Shown: in pieces, positions 10,552 through 21,771 of the stretch
Numbering within the stretch: the first letter of the stretch is position 1
Layout of the letters: every line of letters starts with the position of its first letter
Origin: Gremmenia infestans
Taxonomy: Eukaryota > Ascomycota > Leotiomycetes > Helotiales > Hamatocanthoscyphaceae
DNA: 64,000 bases
Direction: 5' to 3'
Assembly (NCBI GenBank): GCA_032629725.1
Contig: JAFEVB010000002.1
Span: 1,116,001 to 1,180,000 of the forward strand
Position numbers and translations under genes: made by a program
Notes under the pieces: generated by a model
What the model saw: only the letters and a program-made list of their open reading frames with translations
What the model was told of the DNA's origin: nothing
The model's database searches: none

Positions 10552-12989
10552 ATGGTGGCAGTCATGCGGTCACCCATTTCCCTCGCCGTCCTGGCGCTGT
10601 CGAGCATCTTCTCTGTAAATGCTGTGTCCAACACTACTCAATATACGCCGCAAGCTATGCTGAGTGCCCCACGAAGAGGCTCTGCGCTCCCTAATGCGGA
10701 TGGCACTTTGGCGCTATACACATCTACGACTTGGAATTTTACCACCCATAAGCGCAGTTATGCCCTCTCTGTCATGGATTTGTCGTCAAAAAACTCGACG
10801 TTGTTGAGTAACTCAAGTGCGGTCAGTAATGCTCAATGGCTGGGTAATGGAACTACTATCCTTTGGCTTGTTTCCGAGGATGATGGAACTACGACTTTTG
10901 CTGTTGGAGATGCGACCACCCCAGATGCAGAGTAAGTTTTGGTGCTCAGAAGCTGCGTCCTTTCGATTGGCATTTTCAATGGTTTATCATCGTTGGCCTT
11001 AGTTTTTGCTACTTGAAGCAGCTGTGTGAATAAGGTACTGACTTTGACAGCCCCATTACCGCAGGATCTGTACCAGGTGCAATAGATGGCCTAAAGATCG
11101 TCGACCTTGGAAGCGGCACCTACGGAGCAGCTTTTATTGGGACTGCAGCTCCTAATGGATCCCTCTACAACTCAGAGCTCGAGGCGACACCAGTCTCAGC
11201 TGGACGTATGTACACCCAGCTGTTTGTCAGACATTGGGATACATGTAGGTCTTCAAGCACACTTACTATAGTAATGGAATTGACCCAAATTAGATCTCAC
11301 TCCTGAGCGAAACAGTCTTTGGTACACTACTTTGAAGGCCTCCTCGAACGGTACTACAGGTTACATTCTTGGCGAGCCAATCAATGCGTTGAATGGAACT
11401 GGACTTGAGTCTCCTGTACCTCCGTTTGGAAGTACCGAAGAGTACGCATATTCTTCCTTTTCCGAGAATCCGCGCTAATGAGTGGCAGTTTCGATATTGG
11501 TCCAGCTGGACTTGTGTTTGTTGCAAAAGACCCAACCCTTAATCCAGCTACGACCACAAAATCTGACATCTACTATCTTCCCCTCACCACCTTCTCTGAA
11601 CCAGTACCTAAGCTTCAAGTCGTCACTACTCCTGGGCTTGAAGGCGCTTCCGTTGGACCAGTATTTTCTCCTACCAGTCCAGCACTAGTCTTCTCCCGCA
11701 TGAAGGGTATCTCCTACGAGAGCGACAAGAACCGTCTACTGTTAGTTCCTGATATCACCAAGGGCTGGGAAGCCTCCGAGTTCTATGCCACGGCAGACGG
11801 GGTTGGGTCATGGGATCGTAGCGCTTCCGCAACCTGGTGGAGCGCGGACGGAAACACCCTCTTCATCGAAGTTGAAGACTTCGCTCGCGTTCGATTGTTC
11901 AGTGTACCCGCCGATGCATCTACCACCGATCTTCCCAAGCAAATTACAGCAGAGGGCGCAATTGCGGACGTTCATGCACTGGAAAGTGGCAAGCTCCTCG
12001 TTACAACCAACTCGTTTTTTGACAACTCGATCTACTACTGGGTCGACCCTGTCGAAGCTGCAGCCACCAACGCAACCAGCGGCATCACCTTGATCGACGC
12101 GAACTTGAAGCTCGGCGCCCAGTGGGGCCTGTCTCGCAGCCAAATCTCGGAATTCTACTATGAAGGCGACGAGGGAATCATCGTCCACGCCTGGGTTATC
12201 AAGCCCTCCAACTTCGTCGAGGGCAAGAAATATCCCCTCATGTTCTACATCCATGGCGGTCCCCAGGGCGCTACCGAAGACGAATGGAGCTCCCGCTGGA
12301 ACATGCTCGTATTCGCCGAGCAAGGCTACGTCCTCGTCGCCTTTAACCCCACCGGCTCCACTGGCTTCGGCCAATCGCTCACCGACGGCATCCAAAACCA
12401 ATGGGGTGGCCGCCCCTACAATGACCTTGTCAAAGGCTGGGAATACATCGAAGCAAAACTTCCCTTCGTCGACTGCGACCGTGCCGTTGCACTAGGTGCC
12501 AGTTTCGGGGGCTACATGACATATTGGATTCAAGGCCACGACCTCGGCCGCAAATTCAAAGCTATCTTCACGCACGACGGCTCTTTCAACACCATTGCGC
12601 AGTACAGCTCCGAGGAACTCTGGTTCATGCAGCACGACTTCAATGGAACGCTCTGGGACAACTACGACAACTACGAGCGCTGGAACCCTGCGGCCCACAC
12701 CAAGAACTGGTCCACGCCGCACCTGATCGTGCATAACGAGCTCGATTACAGACTGCCTATTTCCGAGGGCATAGGGGCCTTTAATGTATTGCAGGCTAAG
12801 GGTGTGCCGAGTAAGTTCTTGAGTTTTGCGGATGAGAATCATTGGGTGCTGAAGCCGGAGAACAATCTCGTGTGGCAGAAGGCTGTGTTTGATTGGCTCA
12901 ATAGCTATGTGGGCTTGCCTCCGTTGGAGTTGACGGCGGTGGAGCAGGCGGTTTATGAGGCTACCTTGATGAATGGGCCGTTGATATAA
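10552..12989 (+). CDS. Secreted dipeptidyl-peptidase V (peptidase family S9C)
   Basis: Four exons, 10552-10931, 11051-11244, 11294-11441 and 11489-12989, give 740 residues. The enzyme releases X-Ala and similar dipeptides from protein N-termini outside the cell. I chose ATG 10552, which gives a signal peptide (MRSPISLAVLALSSIFSVNA) and has an A at -3. A putative donor at 11206 was rejected because reading on gives VRHWDTYLTPERNSLWYTTL, a conserved DPP V stretch. The N-terminal beta-propeller carries many Asn-Gly-Thr/Asn-X-Ser sites. The alpha/beta-hydrolase domain carries the triad Ser579 (GASFGGY), Asp660 (NELDYRLP) and His692 (DENHW). No residue looks lost. Confidence 0.95.
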
Positions 12990-15302
12990 ATCGATCGGTT
13001 GGCTTTTGGATATTGATTTCCCCCCGCCTACACCTTCAAACTACATGTTATGTAATTCATGAAAATAGATAAAATCTTTCAAATGCTTCCTTTTACTTGT
13101 TTTCACGTAAGATGTGACAGACGTAATTCACTTGAAACGCAGAGATCAAGCCAGGTGGCGTGGTTACCTCGCGTCCTCCCTATAAATCCCTTTCCTCCAT
13201 GCTCGTGGATCCACGGAGCCAACATAATGAAAAGCGTGTGCTGCGCCGAAGTCAAATTAAGTGAGAGATCACCTGTTCGAGACACTAAGGGAGTAGCTAT
13301 CGAGAAGCAGGAACGGAAAGCCTTATGGGACTACGATCTCGAGTGTTATGTTATAGTATAGGTGAGGTCTGGGGAGGTCTCATCGCAAGGTATCTTACGT
13401 ATATATAGTTAGTTGCTGTCATACTTTTCATACGGTTGTTTGGTCACTGAGCTGAGGGAAATGGATGGATGGATTAGGAGTAGATGGGAACTAGGAGTGA
13501 AGAGGGGTATACTATTATAACATGTCATATACTCTATCACGCCGAGAAGACAAGGTGGATCACACACTGTCTGGTGGCTGAGTTCGATCTTTTGGTTCTT
13601 TGCCCATAGTTTGTGGTTGGGGGGATGCTGTTTTATAGGTATAGTACTGGACCGGACTGGTGTGTGCTTTTGTTTTATTGGCTGGGGTTGATGGGTGGGA
13701 CTAGGTGGGAAGAAGAGAGCTTTGGTTTGCGGGGTAGTTGGGGCTGTGACTGTGGATTTTGAGGTTAGGAATCCCGGAGTTTTTGTTTATGAGACAGGGT
13801 TTGATCACTTGTAAATAATTACTTACAACATGCCAGAAGAAGAAGAACAGGGTGTACATAGCCTTAGCTGCTATGCTTTGGAAACTTCACGAGTCACGAC
13901 CATTAGAAGGCTTTGAATTTGGTTTGGTAGTAGTATGTGTGTGCTTACTTTCTTTAAAGTATGCATGAAAGTTCATTCGTTCGGTGGTCTATTTATTGTC
14001 AGGTATTCATTTCGGTTGTTTGATTTGATTCACTTTATTTAGACATAATAGGATACGATTTCACTTAGGACAAGTCCGAGCTTTCTTATAGACAAAATAT
14101 AGAGTATAGAAATCTAGTATCTGCTTCCGTGACACTGGATTAGAAATTTTCCATTCGGGACGCAGTGACGACGTTACGCTAACCGAATTTTACTCAACTA
14201 TCAGACGAACTGGTCTACTAGTGGTCAATTTATACTTGAAAACAAATGCGCTTTGCGGCTTTGGAGAATGAATGTTAGGTGGCTTATGTTGCAGTTAGGC
14301 GCTAGAGGAAGTGATAGGTGCATTGAACAGGGATTTGTTAGCTATATAAATACGGGTAATAGCAGGTATAGTGATCTTTCAACTTAATCAATAGTGAAAC
14401 GTTCACGTTTATTCGGGTCGAGATTAGATGTCCTAGTCGTGCGATACTTATAACGCAAGATATCATCAATTTGGACCTGGGATATGAAAGGTTCATCATG
14501 AGTGACTACATTTACAAATTCTCTAGGAGAGTTTACTTGCTGTTGATCAAATGTTTGCTGTCACATCGACTCTACTGTCATTTCTGCTAGCTCTTCGTTC
14601 ATTTGTTCGTTCGGTAGGGTCCTCGCATTGCATCAAATCTGTAGACTGTTTACCCAGGTATTTATTTATAAGACCTTTATAGTTAAAATATGCCATCTTA
14701 CGAGTTAAGGACCATTTGCTTCATTAGTTGCTCTTGAATCATATAACAAGAAGTAAAACTGAAGCGTGATAGCTTTTATACTCTACAACAAGGCATTTCA
14801 ACTACTATTCCACGCAGATCCTAGCAAGGAAATATGAAGACCGAGGTGAATAAGAGAAATACGTATACATTCGATCGGCTGTTACTATAGCAAGCAGATC
14901 CCGATTAACTTATCTATTAGACTCAGTTTGACATAAAGGTTTAGGAAGTCCCATGCTTTTATAAACCTGGAAGTTTAGTTAGGTAAAAGTAGGAGTCGGG
15001 TTACTAAGTAAGCAAGTATGATAATTCTTAGCGACTTGTGATTATGATTATAATCAAAGATAAATATTGTTTTTCGAAATAATCACGTGTATTTCACGTG
15101 ATCGATGATTTGACTTAGCTTCGCGCTAAGCGAATGTTCAACGATTTAGAAGATATAAAGATAAGGTAATTCTCTAATATTTATTTACATATATATAGTT
15201 CAGTTATTTTAATACTACTGCCGCTAAGTCTCATACTTCAGATATACATAAGTGTCTGGCAGTCAAAAAGATATACATGGTAGTCCCAACCCAGTCGCTC
15301 GC
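12990..15302. other. Long intergenic region, no gene recognised
   Basis: About 2.3 kb that becomes AT-leaning after about 13.8 kb. The only sizeable ORF (13059-13361) has no recognisable motif and no sensible leader. Two adjacent short palindromes occur at 15082-15102 and 15114-15130. Nothing resembling a tRNA or transposase was found. Confidence 0.5.
15082..15130. repeat. Pair of short hairpin-type inverted repeats
   Basis: ATCACGTG (15082-15089) and CACGTGAT (15095-15102) form a perfect 8-bp inverted repeat with a 5-nt loop. Twelve bases on, CTTAGC (15114-15119) and GCTAAG (15125-15130) form a second one, again with a 5-nt loop. The CACGTG core is also an E-box-like site. Confidence 0.6.
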
Positions 15303-16529
15303 TCACTTCTCCCTCGCATCCAGGACCATCTGGCCAAGCTCGACCTGGGTGAGCAACGACAACTCATCGTATACGTTCCATTCGTCAACAATCTTGCCAT
15401 TTTTGTAGTGATAGTGCGTCATGCCCAATACTTGTAGGCGTTGACCCGTGGGCTTGCCGAGCTCAGATAAAACTCCATAACCCAAGTGGTGGCCCTCTAT
15501 AATCCACCGCACGGCCACCTTGACGCCCCCTTCCTCGGAAGGCGTGGAACAGATATGCTGGGGCATGTACGCGGCGTCGGGGATAGAGCCGAGGAGACCG
15601 AGGTGCTGGTGCATGACGGCGGCAGGGCCGTAGAGCTCCGCCATCTTGGGGCCGTGGTACTGCGCGTTGGGAGCATAAATCTTCTTGATGCACCCAAACA
15701 TGCGGCGGTTCCACACACTGTGCAGCCACGATAGAGTCTGGACCTCAAGCTCGTTGCTGACGATGGATGTGTCGGCCTCCTCTTCGGGAGGAAGCTGGCC
15801 AAGGAGCCGACGGTTCTCGCCAATGTCGATAGCCTCGAGCCCCTTGTCAAAGAGCCCCTTGGCGGCTTCGCGGGCGAACTTGCGGGGGTCTAGCCCCAGT
15901 TGCTTGACGATAGCCATGTTGTCGGCCACAACCCACTCGCGGTAGATGCGATTCCGATAGATCATGCAGTCGGCAATTGTGCGAGAGACAAATGTCTTAC
16001 CAGTCGCGGGGCCGAAGTGACCATCTTGCGTGTGCCGCCCTACGCCAGTCACAAGATGCGAAGTGTAGAAGCCTTCCTTGTCGTCGCCCTTCCACAACAC
16101 CTGGGTCGCCAAGCCACGCCTTTCGGGGAAAGAGACGAGTCTCTGGATGGTATCTCGTACGACTGACTCGCGGTCGTATATAGTGCCCATTGTGCCATAA
16201 AGGACGCAATTATGAGTGTAGTGGGAGTATATTAGACCAATGTCCCGCTCGTCCCAGATGAGATGGGTACATCGCACGATATAGTCAACAATGTACGTGT
16301 AGATGTCGTCAAAACCCTCCATCGATTGCACTCGCTTCCGTTGCGTCGGGGCCAGGTCGACATAGTCGTGGCGCTCTACCTGGAGTGCTGTTCCCGCCTC
16401 TTCGGACGTTGCGGCGACACTTTGACCGTCAACACTGCTATAAGATGACCGGGGCTCAACGACATGGTAGCCATTCTTCAAAGGGGACTCTGAGGTGACG
16501 GCGGGCTTAGTAGGGACGGTAGAAGACAT
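15303..16529 (-). CDS. Double SnoaL/NTF2-like domain protein
   Basis: Intronless, 408 residues from ATG 16529. An upstream in-frame ATG at 16637 was rejected because the extra 36 residues look like leader. After a low-complexity N-terminus of about 65 residues there are two tandem SnoaL-like (NTF2-fold) units. The first runs from about DDIYTYIVDYIVRCTHLIWDERD to CMIYRNRIYREWVVADNMAIV. The second runs from about LHSVWNRRMFGCIKKIYAPNAQYHG to MTHYHYKNGKIVDEWNVYDELSLL. The ending GKIVDEWNVYDELSL is a hallmark of the SnoaL class. Members range from polyketide cyclases to small-molecule isomerases and non-enzymes, so no reaction is assigned. It is divergent from an MFS transporter, with a monooxygenase beyond that, which suggests a small-molecule role. 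Confidence 0.82.
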   Translation of the reverse strand: MSSTVPTKPAVTSESPLKNGYHVVEPRSSYSSVDGQSVAATSEEAGTALQVERHDYVDLAPTQRKRVQSMEGFDDIYTYIVDYIVRCTHLIWDERDIGLIYSHYTHNCVLYGTMGTIYDRESVVRDTIQRLVSFPERRGLATQVLWKGDDKEGFYTSHLVTGVGRHTQDGHFGPATGKTFVSRTIADCMIYRNRIYREWVVADNMAIVKQLGLDPRKFAREAAKGLFDKGLEAIDIGENRRLLGQLPPEEEADTSIVSNELEVQTLSWLHSVWNRRMFGCIKKIYAPNAQYHGPKMAELYGPAAVMHQHLGLLGSIPDAAYMPQHICSTPSEEGGVKVAVRWIIEGHHLGYGVLSELGKPTGQRLQVLGMTHYHYKNGKIVDEWNVYDELSLLTQVELGQMVLDAREK

Positions 16530-17680
16530 GATAGTGGTTGACAGAAAATGAGGAGATGGGGGGCGTGACAAGCAGAAGCAAAGCAAGATAACAAGCTGGA
16601 CATATCTGCTTTTGTAGAGCAAGGTTAGCTTCAACAAAGTCAGAAACTATTAATGCTTCCAGTGTAGGGTATTCTCCATACCTAGGGCGAACCTAGGAAC
16701 CCTTATCTAATGTTTCAGAACTTCGATTCTTTACCAGAATTCGTCTTAAGGCAACGCTTTGTCATCACCGCCCTAACCGCCCTTACTCGTACCGCCCTTA
16801 GCGCTGAGGACTTCGTTCCGATTCTTACTGGGGATTTGCCTTTGATAGTGGGACTTGACATCGCGACTCAGGCTCTAAGGGGCCCCCTTCACCGTTAGTA
16901 GGATCGTGGGGAACGCACAATAATTGCGGGGAAAAGCTCCGACTAATCTAGCATTGCTGGTATATCGGTAACTCTTAGCGTGGCCATAGTAATAGGGGTT
17001 CTTTTGGCTGGTCAGCATTTACTTAATCTATATTTTGAATATCGTTGTCGATTTAAGAGCACCAACTTCATCATAATATATTGGAGGTAAGTTCAATACA
17101 GATAATATGATTACGCGAATTAGAGCAACGTTACTAATTAGCTTCCCTAGTTCTCACATCATCCGGCTGCGATTACTACGTATCACGGTCGTCTTATCAG
17201 GGAGCCGGTAACTAATCCTTATCTAGACAATCTGTGCACCATCGATCTTCACTCCTAAGTCGTCTTTGCGGACGAAAATTTGGCGGAATAAGGCACTAAA
17301 GTTCGCTTACCTATTCCGCTACTTTTTCATGACTAGACTAGGGAGTCGTTATCATCTAAACAACGACGTGGTAGAACTAACATTGCGCCCATAATTGTCT
17401 GGAGATGATAGGTATTTCTAACATGACTAAGGGAGCGGTTCTCGCGGTGGGCGCTTGTCGCGGGGGCCGTTTATCGCAATGTATAGAGTTGGACTGTTGG
17501 ACTATGGGGGTTCCGACACTGGCCCAACTTTTAGTTACACTGATTCAACTGGAGCCCGGGACTATGGACCCACGACATATATAACCCAGCTGCTGACAGG
17601 TTGGAATTCTCTTCATCCAAGGATTGGAACATATTTCTCCAGCTTTCGGACCCAATTTGAAAACTCAGTCAAGTCCCGCA
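16530..17680. promoter_or_regulatory. Divergent promoter of SnoaL-like gene and MFS transporter
   Basis: Three direct copies of ACCGCCCT lie at 16767-16774, 16776-16783 and 16791-16798, 240-270 bp upstream of the SnoaL-like start. They are candidate binding sites for a shared pathway regulator. Apart from these, only short ORFs without recognisable content are present. Confidence 0.45.
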
Positions 17681-19651
17681 ATGTCGAGCCACATCTCAGA
17701 CAAAGCCGCCTTCGAGGTAGACGCCGAGGCAGCAGACTCTGAAAAGGACACTAAGATCCAGGCCGAGCTTGCCCCCGAAGTGCGTGGTCACCTCTCTGTG
17801 GGTGACATTCTCAGGGCCACCGCTGTCCATGAGCTCACCCCTTTTGAGCGCAAGGCTGCCTTGGTCAACACGTGAGTTTTAACTATGCAACTGCTGTTTC
17901 TTATTCACGTCTGAGCTGGTTCTAACCAAATCAACCTAGTGAGATTGACAAGTTCGGTTTTGGAAAGTATCAATGGTGTATATGGATGCTATGCGGTTTT
18001 GGCTACTTCCTTGATCTGGCCTGGTCGCAGGGTGTTGCTTTAATGGCCTCTGCTGTATAGTAGGTCCAGAGTCACGTCTATTACAAGTTCTGTCACTCAC
18101 GCGTCGTAGCCAGGAAATGAATGTCCCCCCTGGAAAGCAAGGTCTGATCTTCACTTGTGCCAATGCTGGTCTTGCGTGAGTATCTCCTATCCGTGGATTC
18201 TGATCCTCGAGTTGACGTTGAGTAGCATTGGCGCCTTCTCGTTCGGTATCATCTCCGACATTATTGGGCGTAAGTGGGCCTTCAATTTCTCATGTCTCAT
18301 CACCTCCGTCTTTGGCATGCTACTGGTAAGTTGCATCCTTCTCTCCGTCGTAGACACGCTTACTAACTACCCCAGGCCGCAAGCAAGGATAGCTATAGCG
18401 CAGTTTGCGGGATCTACTTCATCTCGTGTCTTGGTCTCGGCGGCAACATCCCCATCGACGCGACCATCGCACTTGAGTTCTTGCCCCAAAACCGCCGCTA
18501 TCTCGTGTCTTTGCTGGGCATTTGGCAGCCCATCGGTGTCGTAGCCGGGTCTGTCATTGCCTACGGGACCACCGCAAAATATCGGTGTGACATCAAACTG
18601 CCCGCCTGCAGCGCCGTTGGCTCTGGGGTGGAATGCTGCTCCCTCAAGAGTAACATGGGCTGGAGGTACGAGGTTCTCATCATCGGCGCCATGACCCTCC
18701 TTGTCTTCTTTGCTCGTTATTTCATCTTTAGATTTTACGAGTCCCCTAAATTCCTCGTGAGCAAAGGCCGTTACCAGGACGCTATCGACGTCCTCCACCA
18801 GATTGCTAAGTTCAATGGTGCCGCCGAGCCTACTTTAACCGCTGAGGAGTTCCGTGAGATCGACCGCGCCATGGACATCGAACCGGTTGATGGAATTAAC
18901 GGTTTAAACGCCAAGGGTGTCATCTTGGACGCATTGAAAAGCATGGGCTACCTTCGTGGTCTCTTCCTCAAGAAGCTCGAATGCTTCACTTTTGTTCTCT
19001 TAGCGCTTGCTTTTATGGTAAGTGGTTCATCCTAGATGTTGTCGCATACTAACCATCGCAGGGCAACTACTGGTCATTTAATCTGGCTGGCTACTTCCTT
19101 CCTATAGTCCTGCTTCAAAATAACGTGTCAAGCGGCTCCGGCAGCGTTAACGACACCTACCGCGAGTACGTCTACATCTACCTCCCTGGTGTCATCGGCG
19201 CCGTTATCGCCCTCTTCTCCGTTCAGCTGCCCTTGATCGGCAGGAAGTGGTCGCTCGTCATCTCAGCCCTCCTACAGGGTGTTTCCATGGCCATGTACAC
19301 CCAAGTCAAAACCACCGCCGGTTATGTTGGCCTCAACGCTCTCGAGTACATCATGCAGAGTGTAAGTTATTGCATAATTTGAACATCTCACAAGCTAATA
19401 ATTGCCAGTTCTTTAATGCGGTCCTGTACGCGTCTGCCCCTGAGATGTTCGACACGACCTACCGTGCTAGCGCGAGCGGGATGTTATCCTGCCTGGGCCG
19501 TATCGCCGGAATTGTTGCCCCCTTTGCTGGCGAAAAATATATCGCCCAAGGTAGAGCTGGTATTCTCTGGCTAGGAGCTGGTGGTATCTGGTTCTCGGCT
19601 ATTGTCCTGTGCTTCCTCCCTATCGAGATGAGGAACAGGCAGATGTTCTAG
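17681..19651 (+). CDS. MFS transporter, SV2/SVOP-like (solute carrier type)
   Basis: Seven exons, 17681-17871, 17940-18059, 18110-18175, 18226-18325, 18376-18675 continuing to 19017, 19062-19361 and 19409-19651, join without frame breaks to 553 residues. Signatures are FGFGKYQWCIWMLCGFGYFLDL, GIISDIIGRKW (the MFS motif between helices 2 and 3), LGLGGNIPIDATIALEFLP (typical of the SV2/SVOP-like branch) and PLIGRKWSLVISALL in the second half. Twelve helices fit the hydrophobic pattern. A loop with paired cysteines (KYRCDIKLPACS to ECC) lies after helix 6. The chain between exons 2 and 3 needs the donor at TATA/GTAGGT to avoid two stops. The substrate is unknown; in this setting, export or uptake of an aromatic or polyketide-like compound is a guess. 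Confidence 0.88.
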
Positions 19652-20196
19652 GTGCGCCATTCAGTGGCATTGGCTGGCATATGATCTTCTTCTGCTTCTC
19701 GGCGATTTTCCTATAGAGAGGATTGTAATGAGGAATTGTTCCTTAGAACGCTTTCGATGTTCACAATATGCCCTAGTGTAGTAGCGAGTAGTCCGTTGAT
19801 TATGGCCACTTCAAAGCAACCGTAACGCCTTTTACTACTACGCCCGCCGGCTACCAAATTCGTAATAAATGCTGTTATTTCTCGCATTTCAGGTTGGCTA
19901 TACTAATAGGCAAGTGTTCATGCACCGAGTAGACGGCTTATTCTCAAGGCAAATTGAGTTTTAGAATCTAATACTCGCCAAATACGGACGCTATTTCCAC
20001 AATCAGGAGGATATAAGATAATGTAAAGGCAGGCAATTTATTTGGTATTTAAAGGCTGCTACAAGGAGCATCGCAAACGCCTTTTGCTTGGTTCCCCCAG
20101 TCCTTCCTATCCTAAAGGCTCTAACAAGCTTATTATAATAGGGCCTTGAGACATCGTTCAGTCTAGGCAAACTTCGTCAGCATACAGCCCTTCTCT
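19652..20196. other. Convergent intergenic region
   Basis: About 545 bp between the 3' ends of the MFS and monooxygenase genes. No ORF, RNA gene or repeat of note was seen. Confidence 0.6.
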
Positions 20197-21771
20197 TCAT
20201 GAAGCTGTGAAACTCACATAATCAAATATATTGAACCCCTGTCGGTAAGCATGGTTTAAGGGATTGAACTGTCCCTCTGGAGGCTCATCAACATGACTAC
20301 CATCCCAGCCAGTCGGGACCCAGAACCTGTTCTTCTTGATATATGCGTCACGTTGTTGCTGAGCTTCTCCATCTGGCAAGAAAAAAGCGATACTCTCTTC
20401 TCTACCACGCTGAACCATCCACTCGGCACGGGGCTTTCTGATTGCCTCAAATGCGCTGAGTACCTTCGGCAAGTCATCCTTGGATTTAGCAGCGTCTAGA
20501 CACATAGCTAAGCATGCTGAATCTTCGATACCTTGCGAGGCACCCATGCCAACCGCTGGAAGCATCGCGTGTACAGCATCTCCAATTATTACCACTCTCC
20601 CATTTTTACTAACCCAGTGATCGGTATGCGGTAGGTCTGATTGGCGCCATATGTAGCAGTCTTCGGCCTTGGCATGTGTCAGCAACTTGACGATTCGGGG
20701 ATCATAGTGCGCGAATGTCTCCTGCGCTTTGTTAGAACCATTGCTCGGAAGACTTGCGATATTATTCTAGCTTGCCTTGAGTTTCTCTAAATCGCCATGG
20801 GTGTGCCATTCTCCCTCCCGACCATCGTCGCTAACGGTTCCAAAGGCCACGTTCAAGTTATCTCCATGGTCCGGCATGTTGATTGCTACGACGATTTGGG
20901 GACCGAACCAAAAGTTGTCGCCGCGTGTGAGGGGCTCTACTTCTGGGTCTGACTGCAGGAGGCTTCGTGGGAAATCGACGTTGTATGATCCGTATGGGGT
21001 TGAGGTCTAGCGAGGAACAGTATGTTAGTATTTAAATAGAAGAGAAATGAAAGCGTTACCCTACCTTGAACTCAGTATTACCGGTAACAGCCCCACGGAT
21101 AACTGAGCGGATACCATCAGCCCCCACGATCAAGTCAGCGCCCATTTCCGTTCCATGTTTCAGAAAAACTGACGGCTTCTCGAGATCAATACCGAAGACT
21201 TGGGCACCGAATATGATCTTTACTCCGCGTTTATCTGCAACATCCGCAAGGATTTCCTGGACCTTAAAACGCGAGCAACTCCAAGCACTACAGAATTCTC
21301 CTCGTTAGCTGCAGACAACTACACAACCCGAGTGAAGCAAGAGACTTACGGAAATCCATAGGCCTCAGTAAGCTCATCACGGCGCATACTATCCAAGACT
21401 TCGCCATTTGCCCATCGCCTGAAGTGAATTTCTCCTTCCACAGCGACGTGTGCTTTTTCCATGACTTCACGGAGTCCATATTCAATCAAGACCCGTGTTG
21501 CATTGGGTGTCAGACCTATTGGACCTCCTAGTGCTTGAGGACATGAGTGGCGCTCGAGGACTGTGACTGTGTGGCCGGAGCGGCGGAGAGCGATCGCGGT
21601 GCTGAGGCCTGCTATGCCTCCTCCTACCTACAGTAATGTTAGCATTTCTTGATCAGGAAAGATGGACAACGTCCTGGACGCTCAAGAAGTTTAAGTATCT
21701 CATGCGTATAGATGAGGGAATAATGAAGAGAGGAAGATGCATACAATGATGATGTTGAGATGGGGTGCCAT
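20197..21771 (-). CDS. FAD-dependent monooxygenase, salicylate-hydroxylase-like
   Basis: Five exons, 21771-21745, 21627-21350, 21287-21065, 21006-20776 and 20721-20197, join to 427 residues. This class A flavoprotein uses NAD(P)H and O2 to hydroxylate (often aromatic) substrates. It has the Rossmann dinucleotide motif VGGGIAGLSTAIALRRSGH at the N-terminus, ADLIVGADGIRSVIR (the DG motif) and GRVVIIGDAVHAMLP (the GD motif) near residue 300. The intron at 20775-20722 is unusual. No GT donor avoids a stop, while AAG/GCAAGC to GCGCAG/GAG restores the frame and includes a TTCTAAC branch site. This is therefore a GC-AG intron. Neighbouring MFS and SnoaL-like genes suggest a shared small-molecule pathway. 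The substrate is unknown. Confidence 0.87.

Noticed and set aside
11206..11293. Longer intron starting at GTATGT 11206 in DPP V
   Set aside because: Reading on gives VRHWDTYLTPE, a conserved stretch, so the donor at 11245 is the right one.
11808..12401. 197-codon ORF opposite DPP V
   Set aside because: It is a shadow frame of a conserved coding exon, with low-complexity Val/Gly/Asp composition and no family match.
13059..13361. 100-codon ORF after DPP V
   Set aside because: No recognisable motif, no leader or partner exons; probably chance.
18056..18065. In-frame TAG TAG in the MFS gene as a nonsense mutation
   Set aside because: The donor TATA/GTAGGT and acceptor GTCGTAG/CC remove both stops and give AVYQEMNVPPGKQG, typical for the family.
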